Source of the DNA: Eucommia ulmoides
Lineage: Eukaryota > Streptophyta > Magnoliopsida > Garryales > Eucommiaceae
Direction: 5' to 3'
Length of the DNA: 64,000 bases
NCBI GenBank assembly: GCA_016647705.1
Contig: CM028326.1
Span: 20,785,901 to 20,849,900, forward strand
Shown here: positions 11,946-23,700 of the stretch, piece after piece
Layout of the letters: each line of letters opens with the position of its first letter
Numbering within the stretch: position 1 is the stretch's first letter
Position numbers and translations under genes: made by a program
Notes under the pieces: model-generated
What the model was told of the DNA's origin: nothing
What the model saw: the letters and a program-made list of their open reading frames with translations, nothing else
Database searches by the model: none

Positions 11946-12191
11946 TCAAAATATCTTATCTACTCCTTCCAAAGTCAATATTGCTCGATCAACTCCTTTG
12001 TAAATATACTTGTTAATATATTTAACATATCGAAGTCCAGCACAAACTTCAGCATTAATATAGCAATCGAATTTCTTTGAAATGTTTGCATTGGAAGGAA
12101 CAATATCTCTATTGTCAACCTCTTGTTCCCTCACTTTGTAAATTTTTTCATTATTGCGACAACGATATATAGGATATTCTTTTTCATCCAT
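11946..12191 (-). pseudogene. Helitron Rep/helicase protein fragment (Rep motif 3)
   Basis: The 81-residue minus-strand frame contains YPIYRC, DNRDIVPSN, YINAEVCAGLRYVKY and INKYIYKGVDRA. These correspond to the conserved region of plant Helitron Rep proteins that covers the third rolling-circle motif (VKYxxKYxxKG). The two tyrosines that would attack DNA are kept in KYINKY. Full Helitron proteins exceed 1,000 residues. Motifs 1 and 2 and the helicase are missing, so this is a remnant. Its direction agrees with the Helitron it lies in. Confidence 0.75.
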
Positions 12192-12269
12192 AGTGCTTTA
12201 GTCTAAAAATACAAACACAAACTAAAAATATTTATAATTTATGTTAGCCCAAATATAAACATAAACAAA

Positions 12270-13620
12270 AATGAAAATAGAAATAGAATTTAGAAATGAA
12301 TACAACAGGAATAGCGAACAGGAACAGAAATAGGAACAGGGCAGAAACAGACTATTGATGTGTAATGGAACAGGAACAGAACCGGAAACAGAAACATGTA
12401 TATTTCTCAAAAAAATAATCCCCAAAAGTATAAATATTACTAAAACCATTTCTAATTTCTAAAAAATACAAATATAAACATTTCTAATTTCTAAAAAAAA
12501 ATATAAATATAACAAAAAAAACATAAACACAAACTAAAAACATTTCTAATTTCTGTTAACCCAAATATAAGCATAAACATAAATTAAAATCGAAACAAAA
12601 TTTAGAAATGAACACAACCGGAACAGAGAACAGAAACAGGAACCGGAACAGAAATAGAGAACAAGAACAGGAACAGAAACAAAGAACAGAAACAGTAACA
12701 GGAACAGAAACATAACAAAAATATAACAGAAAACAGAAACAGGAACGAAAACAGGAACATGTATATTTCTTTAAAAAATAATCCCAAAAAGTATAAATAT
12801 AACTAAAAAAAAAAAACTTGTAATTTCTAAAAAAACACAAATATAAACATTTCTAATCTTTAAAAAGTATAAATATAACAAAAAACATATACACAATCTA
12901 AAACATTAACGGAAATAAAATAGGAACGGAACTTAAGTCTAATTATTTTAACTAATAATCTATTATTAAACCGAAACAGTTACAGGAACAGGAACATGAC
13001 TATAACATTGCACCCTTCAAGTTATTTCTAACATTGAAACCAAAAATAGCTTTCATTTAAGGAAATTTTAGTTGCAATCTCTCAGGTTGAATATATTAAA
13101 CCTAAATTAAGTTGACTAAAATTAAATTTGAGAGATTAGTCAATCAAATAGTTTAAACCAAATACGTTGCAGATATAGTCATATTTAAAATATCGTGTAT
13201 AAATGAAAAATCATGGTTTAAATCTCTCAGGTTTATTAGTTCTTAGTCTATTAAACCAATATTTTGACCAATTCAATAATTAAGGTTTAATTAACTAAGC
13301 TCGATATTGATTGTATTGTAATTATAATCACATTTAAATACATGACTATATTAAACAATATATAAAAATTTGGTATTTCATGTAACCATTAGTGAATTTA
13401 CAAAGGAGGAGCATTAGAATATACCGCCAAAGAGAGAGAAACAGGAATAGGAACATGAAACAGAACAGAAATAGAAGCAAGAACAGAAACATGAAACTGA
13501 AGAGAAACAGAAATAGAAACAGATGCACCCTTTCAAACAAAACATAAACATGAACAGGACAGAAACAGAAGTAGGAACAGGAACATGAAACAGAACAGAA
13601 ATAGAAATAGATGCACCCTT
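12270..13620. repeat. Dispersed (RAACAG)n / 'ggaacagaaac' low-complexity clusters
   Basis: Dense runs of 'gaacaggaacagaaac' variants occur at 12295-12400, 12600-12760 and 13430-13615, separated by AT-rich DNA. The reverse complement, GTTTCTGTTCC, also fills the MITEs near 50440 and 56640. The Phe/Ser/Cys-rich frames on the minus strand are artefacts of this repeat. Confidence 0.8.
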
Positions 13621-14587
13621 TCAAATGTGGCATAATCACAATAAATTACAGTAAGACACAATAATATAATCACAGTAAAACACGGGTGTAATAATCACAT
13701 TAATATATCTAATCACAGTAATATAATCACAGTAAATTACATGTAATAATCACAGTAAACATTGGGCAATTAAATCACAGTAAACAAATTTATTGAGAAA
13801 ATAAATCTACCTGAATTAGCTTGCCAAGGTTGTTCTACAGAAAGGTAAATGAAGGCGAACGATAGAAATAGAACTTGAGAGAAGGGGAAACAGAGCTTAG
13901 CACGGTTGTTCTCAACAAAAATGTGAAAAAGCTGAAAGAAAAAAAAAAAAAAAAAACCGAATCCAGGTTAGGTCAAAACATCTATTGAACCAATTACAAT
14001 CAAAGAGAGAATCGGTAATTTGAAACCCAAATTGAGAAGAAAATCAAAATCATTCACATTTATATGCAGAACTTAGTTATAATGAACATGGCAATAATCA
14101 GAACCAGAGGCAATCCAAACCTTTAATTAGCTCCAACTAAAATGGCAATTATCAATCTAATTCTATTTTCTCAGCAGCGAAACACGATACAATATAAATC
14201 TTCGCAACACTCTGAATATGATCTTGGATTGATGAGATTCATAAAGGATTTCTCTCACGCTATATCTCTGAAAATTCAAATTCGATTTTCAGATCAGTAG
14301 ACTGCATGCTTCGTGCATTGTGAGATATTGATTATAGCGTCAAAATATAATGGAAAAAGGAGCTGAAAATGAAACAAAACAGGAGGAATGAATTGTATTG
14401 AATTTACGTATGTAGATGGATAAAGTCGCTACGATCACCATGGATGGAAGGGAGATAGAGAATGATCAAAAAGGGCGTTACGTTCTGAGTATAGATGTTG
14501 ACGGGGAAGCTTCAGCTGCTGCTGATCGACTGCACGCTGATGGAAGACTGTTGTTTGTACCCTCAGGTTTGTCTTCATGCGGGTGAC

Positions 14588-14945
14588 TCACAGGTGGTGT
14601 TTGGTAACAACAAATGGTTAAAAGAAAGAGAAATAGAAACATAGAACATGAACAGGAACAGAAACATAGAACATGAATAGAAACAGAAACAGAAACAGAA
14701 ATATAGAACATGAACAGAAACATAGAACATGAACCAAATGTATGTGACCAAACATTTCATTTTTTAACATAAACAGGAACAGGACAAACAGAAATAGATA
14801 CATAGAACATAAAACAAAAACATAGAACATGAACAGAAACATAGAATATGAACCAAATGTGTGTGACCAAACATTTCATTTTTGAACATAAACAGGAACA
14901 AGACAAACAGAAACAGAAACATAGAACATAAAACAGTAACAGATA
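14588..14945. repeat. Tandem duplication (119 bp) in a GAACAG-rich, MITE-like block
   Basis: The segment 'gaaccaaatgtatgtgacc...acaggacaaacag' starting at 14731 is repeated with few changes from 14850. The block starts 'ggtggtgtttggtaac' (14591), like the end of the Harbinger-type MITE at 45737-46379, so it may be an expanded MITE. I could not fix its right end. Confidence 0.6.
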
Positions 14946-15537
14946 GCGGCTCACCTTTGTGCAACGGCGGAATTGGATTGCTCGATGGCTGAACGGCGAC
15001 TTAGCTGCGTGCGAGGGCAGAGGAAGACGACGGTGGAGGTGTAAACATCGATTATCGACATTTAGGGGACTATATATAGAGAGAGATTCGGGGGAGAGGA
15101 ATTAGGAATTAGGGAGGCAATTATGAATTGGGAATCTAAATTTGGGGAATTAGGGCTTGATTGAAATTTGGCGACCCTAAATCAATCAATCAAGTGAGAG
15201 ATAAGGGCATACCTATTTCCATAGATAGATCGAGTGAGAGAGAAGAAATTGGAGAGGAAGAAATTGTCCAAATCGAGCTGGCGTGAGGAATCGATCAATC
15301 GGTAGCTTGAGCGAGAGAGAGGGAGACAGCGTGGAAATTTCTTCCCCAAATCGAGCTGGCGAGAGGGGTGCACATCCATAGATAGATCGAGTGAAAGAGA
15401 AGAAATTGGAGAGAGAAATAAATGGATCGATCGGCAGCTTCGTGAGCGAGAGAGAGGGAGGCAGCAGTGAGCGAGAGAGAGGGAGGCAGTGTGAGAGGAA
15501 AGTGAGAGTGAGAGAGAAGAAATTTTCTTTTTGAAAT

Positions 15538-15645
15538 GAATATTAGTCATACAGTTTTAGCGTTAGTTCTCCAAGGGGAGAAACCGCGTAGCGGCACTAA
15601 CAAACCAGGTCGTTACATGTGAAATCGTTCATATTGATTCACCAA
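15538..15645. repeat. Direct repeat, copy 1 (Helitron 5' region)
   Basis: About 108 bp ('atattagtcatacagttttagcg...' to 'attgattcacca') matches 16555-16663 at about 85-90% by eye. Copy 1 lies inside the Helitron next to its 5' end, and copy 2 lies outside it, in the MULE. Confidence 0.8.
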
Positions 15646-15668
15646 GCCGTCCTGTTTTATATAATAGA

Positions 15669-16554
15669 TATTAGATTTTGATTTTGGGCGAGAATATTAA
15701 CTAAATAAAATATCGATTTCGGTTCGAATTTTGTTTCGGATTTCAAGTAGAATTTCTAACTCTTTTAATATATGTATTTAATCCATCTATTGTGTGATTT
15801 ATGTTAATATTATTATTGAATTTTAACTGTTAAATTCTATGAAATAATTATGATTATGTGAAAATTATGTGTGATACATGTTTATGTATTTATTTGTTGC
15901 ATTAAATTAGATACACGTATTAGAGGGGTTGAAATTCTACTGAGCATTGGCTCATAACCCCACATTTTTTATTGCAGAGTCAGTGAGAATGAAACAACGA
16001 CAAGAATTATACTTGAATTTCTATTTAATTTGTAAAAGTCAAATGTATTATTTACTGTTGTAAAATTGATTCGACAAAACGATAATTATAATTAATAAAA
16101 TTTTCTAGATTTTTTTCGCTATCTCTTTAGTATGTTAGTTTCCATATTTCTTCTCTATCTATACATGGATTGAAGGTCCCAATTGATATTAGCATGTTAG
16201 CTTGAGATCTCATTTTGACACCTTGCTCCACTGAAGTTTGGCAGAAATGTTGTTTTGGTTCCTTTGGTTGCAATTTGAACATATTAACATGTTAGCATTA
16301 AAATTGACTTAATAAATTGAGATTAGATATTAAGGTATATTTTTTAATATTTGTATAAACCATTGTGGTTGTAAAATTTATTCAATTAATTAATAAATTT
16401 CTCAAATTCTTTATAAAATGAAATATTGGTTGTTCGGTTTAGGGTGAATCCTCCGAATGGAGAAATCACGTAACCGTTCGGTTTAGTATTAACTCAATAA
16501 ATCGACAAATTATAATTGTCACCGTTGCATTGTAAAAATTCTCAGATTTATGAA
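15669..16554 (+). repeat. AT-rich, LTR-like sequence in the MULE interior
   Basis: No coding is visible. The 'ctgagcattggctcataacccc...ttgcagagtc' stretch near 15940-15985 resembles a motif common in plant gypsy LTRs. A second weaker relative of the neighbouring direct repeat is at 16425-16495 ('ttggttgttcggtttaggg'). Confidence 0.35.
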
Positions 16555-16663
16555 ATGAAATATTAGTCGTACGGTTTTAGCGTTCGTTCTCCAAGGAGAG
16601 AAACTGCATAGCAGTACTAGGAAATCGGATCGTTACATGTGAAGTCGTTCATATTGATTCACC
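16555..16663. repeat. Direct repeat, copy 2
   Basis: This is the partner of 15538-15645. It runs on into 'tttgggtttgattg' instead of the Helitron terminal bases. Confidence 0.8.
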
Positions 16664-17489
16664 ATTTGGGTTTGATTGTGAAGATTTTGTCTAGATCTAA
16701 GAATGTTTGTGGAAAGATACGTCGTCGCTTCCAACGCTAAGTTTGGAAACGACGATTTTCTTCTAAGATTCTTCGTTCTAGCAATGTTTGAAATTTGGAT
16801 TTGTTGCCATGCCTGCCATAATCACTGCCGACATCGCTGACCACCTCACTCAAAAGATGATATTTCCACACACTCTTCACCATTTCGATTTGCGCTAGAG
16901 GGCAAATCCCATAGCTAACCATCGTTCTCGTCTCATCAGAGAACCTTCGTCGTCGCCTCTTCAGCCAAGCTGTTTATATTGTCTTTTCTTTAAATATTTG
17001 TATGTGTGTGTGGAGAAAGTTTTATATTTATGATCTGTTGATATTATATATGGTTTAAAATTTAGAGTCTTAGACTTTTTTTTGTCTTGAATCTCTTGAT
17101 ATTATATACCCCGAAGATAAAGAGAGAGAGAGAGGAGTTGCAGAGACTTTTTTTTTTTTTGGTAAAGGAGTTGCAGAGAGATGAGCAGCAGAGATGAACA
17201 GAATGAATAGTACATAAAATACACATTTAACCCTTAAGTTTTGGATATTATGTAGGGAAAAAATAGGAGTAAAATAGAAATGATAAAATTATGATTTAGA
17301 GAGAAATCATACTCAAATCAAGCCCAACTTCATAAATGGCGCGTGAGCAGCACTTATGTCAAATTTGACGAAAAATGTTAGATTTACACTTAGGTCCAAG
17401 ATCACAGGGGGGTAAGTAGCGAAATTCAAACCACTTGGGGGTAAAGTGCAAATGAGTCAAACCACGGAAGGATAAAGTGTTATTTACCC

Positions 17490-17538
17490 TTTTTATTAAT
17501 TACTTGAGATTATTACTATAAACAAGCCCATCTAGGAT
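17490..17538 (-). repeat. Copia-type LTR fragment, right part
   Basis: This continues the LTR fragment 10263-10649 across the MULE. 'tttttattaattacttgagatt' matches 'tttttataaataattgagatt' at about 25822. Confidence 0.6.
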
Positions 17539-17667
17539 TGTATACACACCGCATTTTGACCCCCCTTCCAAAGCCAAATATTTTAAGCTTTATTTTATTA
17601 GCTTACTTTGTTTTTCATTTTATTTTATTTTCAAAAACATACAAAAATAATATATATATTTATATAG
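17539..17667 (+). repeat. Start of a Tat/Ogre-like LTR
   Basis: TGTATACACACCGCATTTTGA is followed by 'tttattttattagcttac', 'tttttcattttattttattttcaaaaa' and a TA run. It is co-linear with the LTR start at 20496. It is interrupted at the TA run by a MULE-type end. It could be the 5' LTR of the same element whose 3' LTR begins at 20496. Confidence 0.55.
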
Positions 17668-18739
17668 GTTAAATAGCACTTTACCCCCTATGGTTTGGCG
17701 AATTTGTACTTACTCCCTATAATTTTTTTCTTGGCACTTACCCTCCCTGTAGTCTTGGACATAAATGCAACGGTTATTTTTTCCGTTAACTCTAACGGTC
17801 AATGGACGGAAGTCAAGTGAAATCTGTTAAATAGTGTAAAATGATATTTATACCCTTAAAATATTTTTATAAGGACTATTTTAATACTATTTAGAAACTT
17901 AGAGGGCGTATATGTATTTTCTCAAGGCCACCCTCTGTTTCTCTATCCCCCTACATTTTTTACCCCTCCATGTCCTCCACGTCGGCCACTCCCATTGCCC
18001 TCCCTTTACTTTTTTTTTCATTTTTCCCATCCTCAGCTCCCCACCCCCGTTGTCTTCCCTCCTACCGCCGTCGTCCACCATTTTCCTCCTCCTCTTCTCA
18101 TTTTGTTCTATATTCCAGATCCGTCGACGACTTCGCTATCGACTGAGAACTAAACACCACCACCTCCGAATCAAACGCCACCATCGTCGTGGTGGTACGG
18201 TGCGATCGAGATGACATGTGGCTGGTAGGCTCAGCCGTTGCTGTCAATTAGGCTCTGGGGGACTCTGAAGATGGAGCAGGAGCTCCGACCGATGGATTTT
18301 CTCAGTAAACGGGGAGTGACGGAGATCTTCTGTTGCATCTGTTAATCGGTCTCTGTTTACTTCCCAAATCTTGATGCGGTAACATTCGGCGGTGCCGGCA
18401 GAATTGATACCCATATCGGAATTTGTTTTTGATTTCTGAAAGAATAAACCATTAAAATTTTGATTTGGGTATTATCAAATTAAATCTAGACGGATCTATA
18501 TATATAAAGATATATAGAGAGAGTATGGGAGTGAGAGGAGATAAAGTCGGCGACGACGGTGTACTTTGGTGGCCACAGTCTTCTTTGATTGTGGGGTGGA
18601 AGATGGAGAAGAGGAGGTAAAGTGGAAGATGTAGACGAGGAATTGAAGAAAAAAAAAAAGAGGAGAAGAAGATCACCACTTCCATCGCCGATTAACAACA
18701 CCACTGAACCAGAAGAGAGAAAAGAGAGATGAATTAGTG

Positions 18740-18740
<1 letters not shown>
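17668..18740 (+). mobile_element. MULE-type element, left arm plus gene-like interior, right arm not seen
   Basis: The left arm GGTTAAATAGCACTTTACCC continues with 'cacttaccctccctgtag', 'aacggtcaatgg' and 'taaggactatttt', matching the arm at 7908-8130. The interior 17910-18420 is pyrimidine- and GC-rich (UTR-like leader, a 100-codon frame from 17912, then an ATG at 18271 opening about 22 codons). I do not recognise it. No matching right arm is found before the TA run at 18741, so the element is truncated or rearranged. Confidence 0.5.

Positions 18741-18773
<33 letters not shown>
18741..18773. repeat. (TA)n microsatellite
   Basis: About 16 TA units lie directly before a GGATTAATAGCAC MULE-type end. 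Confidence 0.95.
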
Positions 18774-18774
<1 letters not shown>

Positions 18775-19010
18775 ATTAATAGCACTTTACCCTTGTAATT
18801 TGGTCGATTTGCACTTACTCCCCTATAATTTGAACTTCGCCACTTACCCCCCGAGTGGTCTTGGACCTAAGTGCAAATCTAACATTTTCTGTCAAATTTG
18901 ACAAATTTATTGCTCACACGCCACTTATGAAGCTGAGCATGATTTATGTCTAAATCATAATTTTATTATTACTATTTTACCTCTATTATTCCTCTACATA
19001 ATATTCAACC
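18774..19010 (+). mobile_element. MULE-type terminal arm, partner not identified
   Basis: GGATTAATAGCACTTTACCC then 'cacttaccccccgagtgg', 'tcaaatttgac', and 'gaagctgagcatgatttatg'. This is the reverse complement of the right arm of the 10650 element (about 17260-17489). No opposite end is visible downstream to 20490. AT-rich sequence with no recognisable gene follows (a 105-codon frame at 19095 is AT-driven). Confidence 0.55.
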
Positions 19011-19916
19011 ATCTATATACATCTCACACAATTTCTTACCTTCATCAATCCGTTTTATTTTATTTTTCTATTTTCTCTCTTATTATTATTTTTCATGTCT
19101 TTAAGTTTTTATGGTAATGATATTGTGATTAATTTTAGAAATAAAAAATACAAATATTATTGCAATTTTTGCTATGTATATGAAAATGAATATGTAATCT
19201 TTGAATTATCCAACTTTTTGTTATTGACTTATTATCCAATAAAATTCAAAATATACAATAATTTGATATATCTCAAAATTCACAATTTCACTGTAATACT
19301 AATATACCATGTTAATATATCAAAATACATCAAAATGTCAATAATTATAGATAAGCCTCCTTCAGAAAACCAACAATCGATTCAACGAAAATTCTCATAC
19401 ATAAACCCATGACAAGCTTCACCATTGTATTCCAAACGAATTGCAAAATCTTCAACCACTTCGAGTGGATATGACGGAAAATGGGATAATGGAATTGTGA
19501 GTCATCAAAGGTGACCAATGTTTTTAGACTAAGATTTTATTTTGGAAGTGTTATCTTATCCACTTACAGGGATCTCAAAGGCCGGAAGCATAGAATTTTC
19601 TTATCACTGGGTTCTCTTAGTTTCCTGCCGGCTAACTTTTATTGCTAAAAATTTCGAAGCTCTAAATGAGCATCCAGGTATGTGTTTTTCCCTGAAAAAG
19701 ACTTTCAGCTAACTACGCTAAACCTGATCCTCGGCGTAATGCTAAGATACATAGGCAACCTGTTAAAGTTCGGTCATCTGAGAGTTGCTGGGGCACATTT
19801 TATATCCTTGATCTCTCATTGTTGCCCAGTCATAGGTTGGGGCATATTTTATACCTCTGAATTTTCTTTTGTCCCTAAAGCCAAGAAGATCAGGACATAA
19901 GTGTAATTTTTTATTA

Positions 19917-20395
19917 ATCTAAACAGACACCAGTTCGTCATGAGTATTGTCATGAGTTATTTTTTATCACTCTAAACGATCCTCTAAGTGAACACATGTT
20001 CATCATGAGTATCATCATGAGTCAATTTTTATTACTCTAAATGATCCTTTAAACAGACACCTTTTTGTCATTAATCATTTTTTATCACTTTAAACGGACA
20101 CGTGTTCGTCATAAGTCATTTTTCACTACTCTAATCGATCTTCGAAGCGAACATTTGTTTGTCATGAGTATCGTCATGAGTAATTTTTCATTACTCTAAA
20201 AGATCCTCTAAATGAACATGTGTTCATCATGAGTATCATCATGAGTCATTTTCTATCACTCTAAACGATCCTCTGAATAGACACGTGTTTGTCATGAGTC
20301 ATTTCCATTACTCTCAGTGATCTTCTAAACAGACGATTGTTCGTTATGAGTATCATCATGATTCATTTTTATGTTTTAATTGTTCCGTTGTAGAA
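19917..20395 (+). repeat. Minisatellite just upstream of the Tat-like LTR
   Basis: Units containing 'actctaaacgatcctctaaa', 'cacgtgttcgtcatgag' and 'tatcatcatgagtcattttt' repeat at 19969, 20033, 20087, 20129, 20192, 20258 and 20310 (spacing 42-66 bp). Tandem repeats between the coding region and the 3' LTR are a known habit of Tat/Ogre elements, which fits this position. Confidence 0.8.
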
Positions 20396-20477
20396 AAATG
20401 TGCTTCGAAAAATCAAAAACAAATGGCCAATCAAAATGACATGATTTCTTATATTTGTCAAGCAAGTGGGACTCGCA

Positions 20478-20495
20478 TGACAAAGAGAAGCAGCT
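20478..20495 (+). promoter_or_regulatory. Candidate polypurine tract before the Tat-like LTR
   Basis: 'atgacaaagagaagcagc' lies directly before TGTAGACACG. The purine run marks the 3' LTR boundary of a plus-strand element. Confidence 0.4.
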
Positions 20496-22680
20496 GTAGA
20501 CACGACATTTTAATTGTCCTGCAAAAATTTTATGCTTTATTTTATTAGCTTACATTGTTTTTCATTTTATTTTATTTTCAAAAAAATACAAAAATAGTAT
20601 ATATATATATATAAAATAAAAATAAAAATAAATCGAAATAAAAGAAAGGGGGTAAAATTGAAATAAAGGAAAAATGAGGGGAGTAAATATGAAAGATAGA
20701 GAGAAAGAAAGAAAGGTCCTTGGGCCCACGGTTTGGTCGAATCGAGAAAAAAAGAAGTGAAACTGAAGAAGGGTCGCGAAGAAATAGAAAAAAGGCCAAG
20801 AAAATAGAAAGGGAAAAAAGTCCTCTCCATTTTACTGTTGCCGGCGCATATAAGGAAGAAAATATACCATGAGGGTTGCTAGGGTTCCAAGATATTCCAT
20901 GGTAGCAAATTATTTCATCGCTACTTTACCAGAAGTGTACGAGTCAGGTTTTAATAGTATAGTAATGAGTAGGGTTGTCGTATTCACAGGGATTAGTTTA
21001 AATTATCGTTAAGTACAGCGATTGTCGTTATCTAACTTTATCTAGGCAATCCAACTTTAGGGTTTTTTTTGTTATAAAAATAAACTAAACTAAAATAATA
21101 ACTAATTAAACTACAATACTAGAAATTAATAATATGGGAATAGATTATCTAGGGATTAACTTCGTTCACTTAAACGTGTTTGATTTAATCTAGTTTACAT
21201 TAACGGTCATTAATCTATTCGACAATTTAGGTGTCTAAAACTCACTTACTACCTCTCTCAAGTGTAAAGTAAATAAATATGCAATTTGTGTCAACACCAA
21301 TTTCTCTATCTAGCATCTAAACGATTACATGAGTCTCGCCCCAACCTCACGGATTGCACACATTTTAATAATCTCCCAAAATATTAGAACGTCGCAATGT
21401 GTTTAAACCCTAGTCCGAATCTAGGATACCTCTCTCGAGTGTCAAACCCCGTATTCTCAAATCGACCAAAATATCATAACAAACATATAATGGAAGTAAA
21501 AAAATGGTAAACACAATCGAATAGGGATGAACAACCGATAATGAAATAACGATTTACTCAAACATGTATATTCATGAACTATATCAATCTCTAAATAATA
21601 AACGTTTAGCTCATAGCCATAACCAAATATTCAACTAAAAACAATATATACACGTTCAAACCACCAATGAGATTTAATAAAGAGAGAAACAAAGGAGAAT
21701 AGCCGATATCTGAAGAATTGATGATTCCACGTCCGTAAAATCTTCTCCGATCTTATTTCCTCTTCTCCAAATGTGTTTTCCTTTTCTTGGTCTGATCTTT
21801 GAGCTCTCAAAACTCCCAAAAAATGTTCTAAGTATGAGTGGGAATGAGTGGATATAAATTAGAACACCAAAATATCCTAAAATATCTGAAAATATCATTG
21901 TCAGCTATTGTTTGGTCGCTACAGCGAGCAGAAGCTTGCTACAATAATGGGAAGTCAGTAAACACACTGACAGGAGCTCGCTGCAGCGATGATAAATTCT
22001 CGCTACAGTGAGTTTTAGACAGTGTCTAGCGTCTGATTTGTATTTTTGCCGTTACTTCATCATCCGAACTCTAATTGAGGTGATTTAAAAACCTATGGAA
22101 AGATAAAATATAGATATACAACTTCCATGTTTTGATATTTTCTAAAATCGGATTGCATCATTGTCAAATATGACCTTGAAGTTACTGCACCTTAACCGAT
22201 TTTGCATCTTGTTTCCCCTTTATTTATAAACCTACAAAACAATACAAAAACATATTAAACTACAAAAAAATGCATGTAAATACACAAATATTTAAACCTA
22301 AAAACACTTGATTTATTGGTAAATAAACCACTAATCATTCCACTTTGTGTTCCCTATCCAATTTTCCCTTTCCCTATCCAATTTGGACTAGGCTTATACC
22401 TCAGGTTTTTTAGCGTTTCCTGAGTGTTTTTCATTCCACATCTTTCCCTGTAAATAGGACCTTCCTCCTCCAAATTTATTCATTCAAAAATTTAGAGGAG
22501 CAACATCTAGAAGAGTGATTCTCATCGAAGGTCTTTTTGGGAAGCTGTCTGCGAGAGAGGAAAAACCCAAATATCAAGATTCTTACCCTAGAACAGGTAT
22601 GTTTTTTTTATCTTTAAATATTTTTTTAGCTTATTTCTTTTTCTCGCAATTTAAATTCCCGCAAGTTTATTTCTTTTAAT

Positions 22681-23150
22681 TGTCTGATGACACGATGAAA
22701 ACGTCGGGCTGAGGATCCTCATTCTCAATCTGAACCTTTGAGTGTTTAGACGAGGACACCCATATTTCGCTATGTTTTTTATTTATTTTTACATTATTTT
22801 TATTTGTCGCAATTCATAAAAAAAAAAAAAGTTAGTCGTCCGATGATCCGATGAAAACGCTGAGATGGGTTTCTAGTACTTAACCTTAATCCCTGAGCGT
22901 TAGGTGAATGATGTTTTTATTATTTATTTTTCCATATTTTATTCTATTTTTATCCTTGTTATCCAAAAAACCTAAAAAGAAAAAATATATAAGACGTTCG
23001 ATAATCCGATGAAAACGCCGGGATTGATTTCTCGTGCTTAAACTTAATCTTCGAGTGTTAAGTGAATGATGTTTTTATTATTTATTTATTTTTGTATTTT
23101 CTTTTTTTTTTTATTTTATTTTTATCCTTGTTATCAAAAAACCCTAAAAA
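22681..23150 (+). repeat. Three tandem units (about 158 bp) inside the LTR
   Basis: 'gtc(t/c)gatga(c/t)(a/c)cgatgaaaacg' starts units at 22681, 22838 and 22997. Each is followed by 'gagtgtta/ggtgaatgatgtttttattatttattt'. Confidence 0.75.
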
Positions 23151-23499
23151 AATAAAAACTATAAAAATCTAAAAAAAAATAATAAAATCTTAGTTTGTGG
23201 GAATTAATCCTTACGAACCTTAGAATGAATGAAACGTTTTTATATATCGTGAGAGAGTTTTTCATGACCTCGTTTCAATTCTCCAACTAGAGTGAAATTT
23301 AGAGACAAATAGTTTTAGAAAATCTCTTCCCTCGGTAAACCTTTTCGTGGGATTCCGCTTAAGTTTTGAAAATATTAATTCCGACAAATTTGTTTCCGTG
23401 ATCTTCCCTCAATTCTCACTTCAATAGAATTTGAGGGAATTTTAAATTGGGATTTCTTTGAATTAATTGGCAAAACTTAAAATAGACTGCATCCATCTC

Positions 23500-23700
23500 G
23501 CATATTTATTTCCTGTATCATTTAGACGGCACGTTTAGGACACTTTCACCACGTACATTTTTTTATATATTCCATTACATATAGTTTCTTTTAACTTTTT
23601 CATAATCCATATTTATTTCTTATATCATTTAGATGGTATGTTTATGACACTTTCACCACTTACGCCTTTTTTTATATTTCATATATATAGGTTCTTTAAA
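23500..23700 (+). repeat. Tandem duplication (about 107 bp) inside the LTR
   Basis: 'catatttatttcctgtatcatttag...gacactttcaccac' at 23500 is repeated from 23607 with a few substitutions. Confidence 0.75.

Larger units (their letters stand above)
11644..15668 (-). mobile_element. Helitron (4.0 kb, non-autonomous), minus strand
   Basis: On the minus strand the 5' end reads TCTATTATATAAAACAGG (starting at 15668, preceded by A). The 3' end is CTAG at 11647-11644 followed by T. The 3' end is preceded by a perfect hairpin (11656-11673, TCGTGCCT/AGGCACGA, 2-base loop), all as in plant Helitrons. A remnant of the Helitron Rep domain lies 300 bp from the 3' end. The rest is (RAACAG)n-type low complexity, AT-rich spacer and a GA-rich block near the 5' end (15200-15530). 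It sits inside the 10650-17489 MULE, so it arrived later. Confidence 0.75.
10650..17489. mobile_element. Large MULE-like element (6.8 kb) with 10-bp target duplication
   Basis: The left end is GTGTCAATAGCACTTTA. The right end, TAAAGTGTTATTTACCC, is its imperfect reverse complement, and the arms share the 'ccacttaccccc' type core for more than 150 bp. Both flanks are exactly TTTTTATTAA (10640-10649 and 17490-17499). The paralogous LTR at 25800-25860 reads straight through the equivalent site (about 25820), supporting real insertion. About 4 kb of the length is a nested Helitron (11644-15668). The rest holds a gene-like segment (10903-11211), LTR-like sequence (15669-16550) and a second gene-like stretch (16680-16980). 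I see no transposase. Confidence 0.75.

Noticed and set aside
12222..14964. Many minus-strand Phe/Cys/Ser-rich frames that look like membrane proteins
   Set aside because: They are translations of the GAACAG repeat (reverse TTC TGT TCC), open in several phases at once.
19095..19412. 105-codon AT-rich frame
   Set aside because: Tyr/Asn/Ile composition follows base content; no motif.
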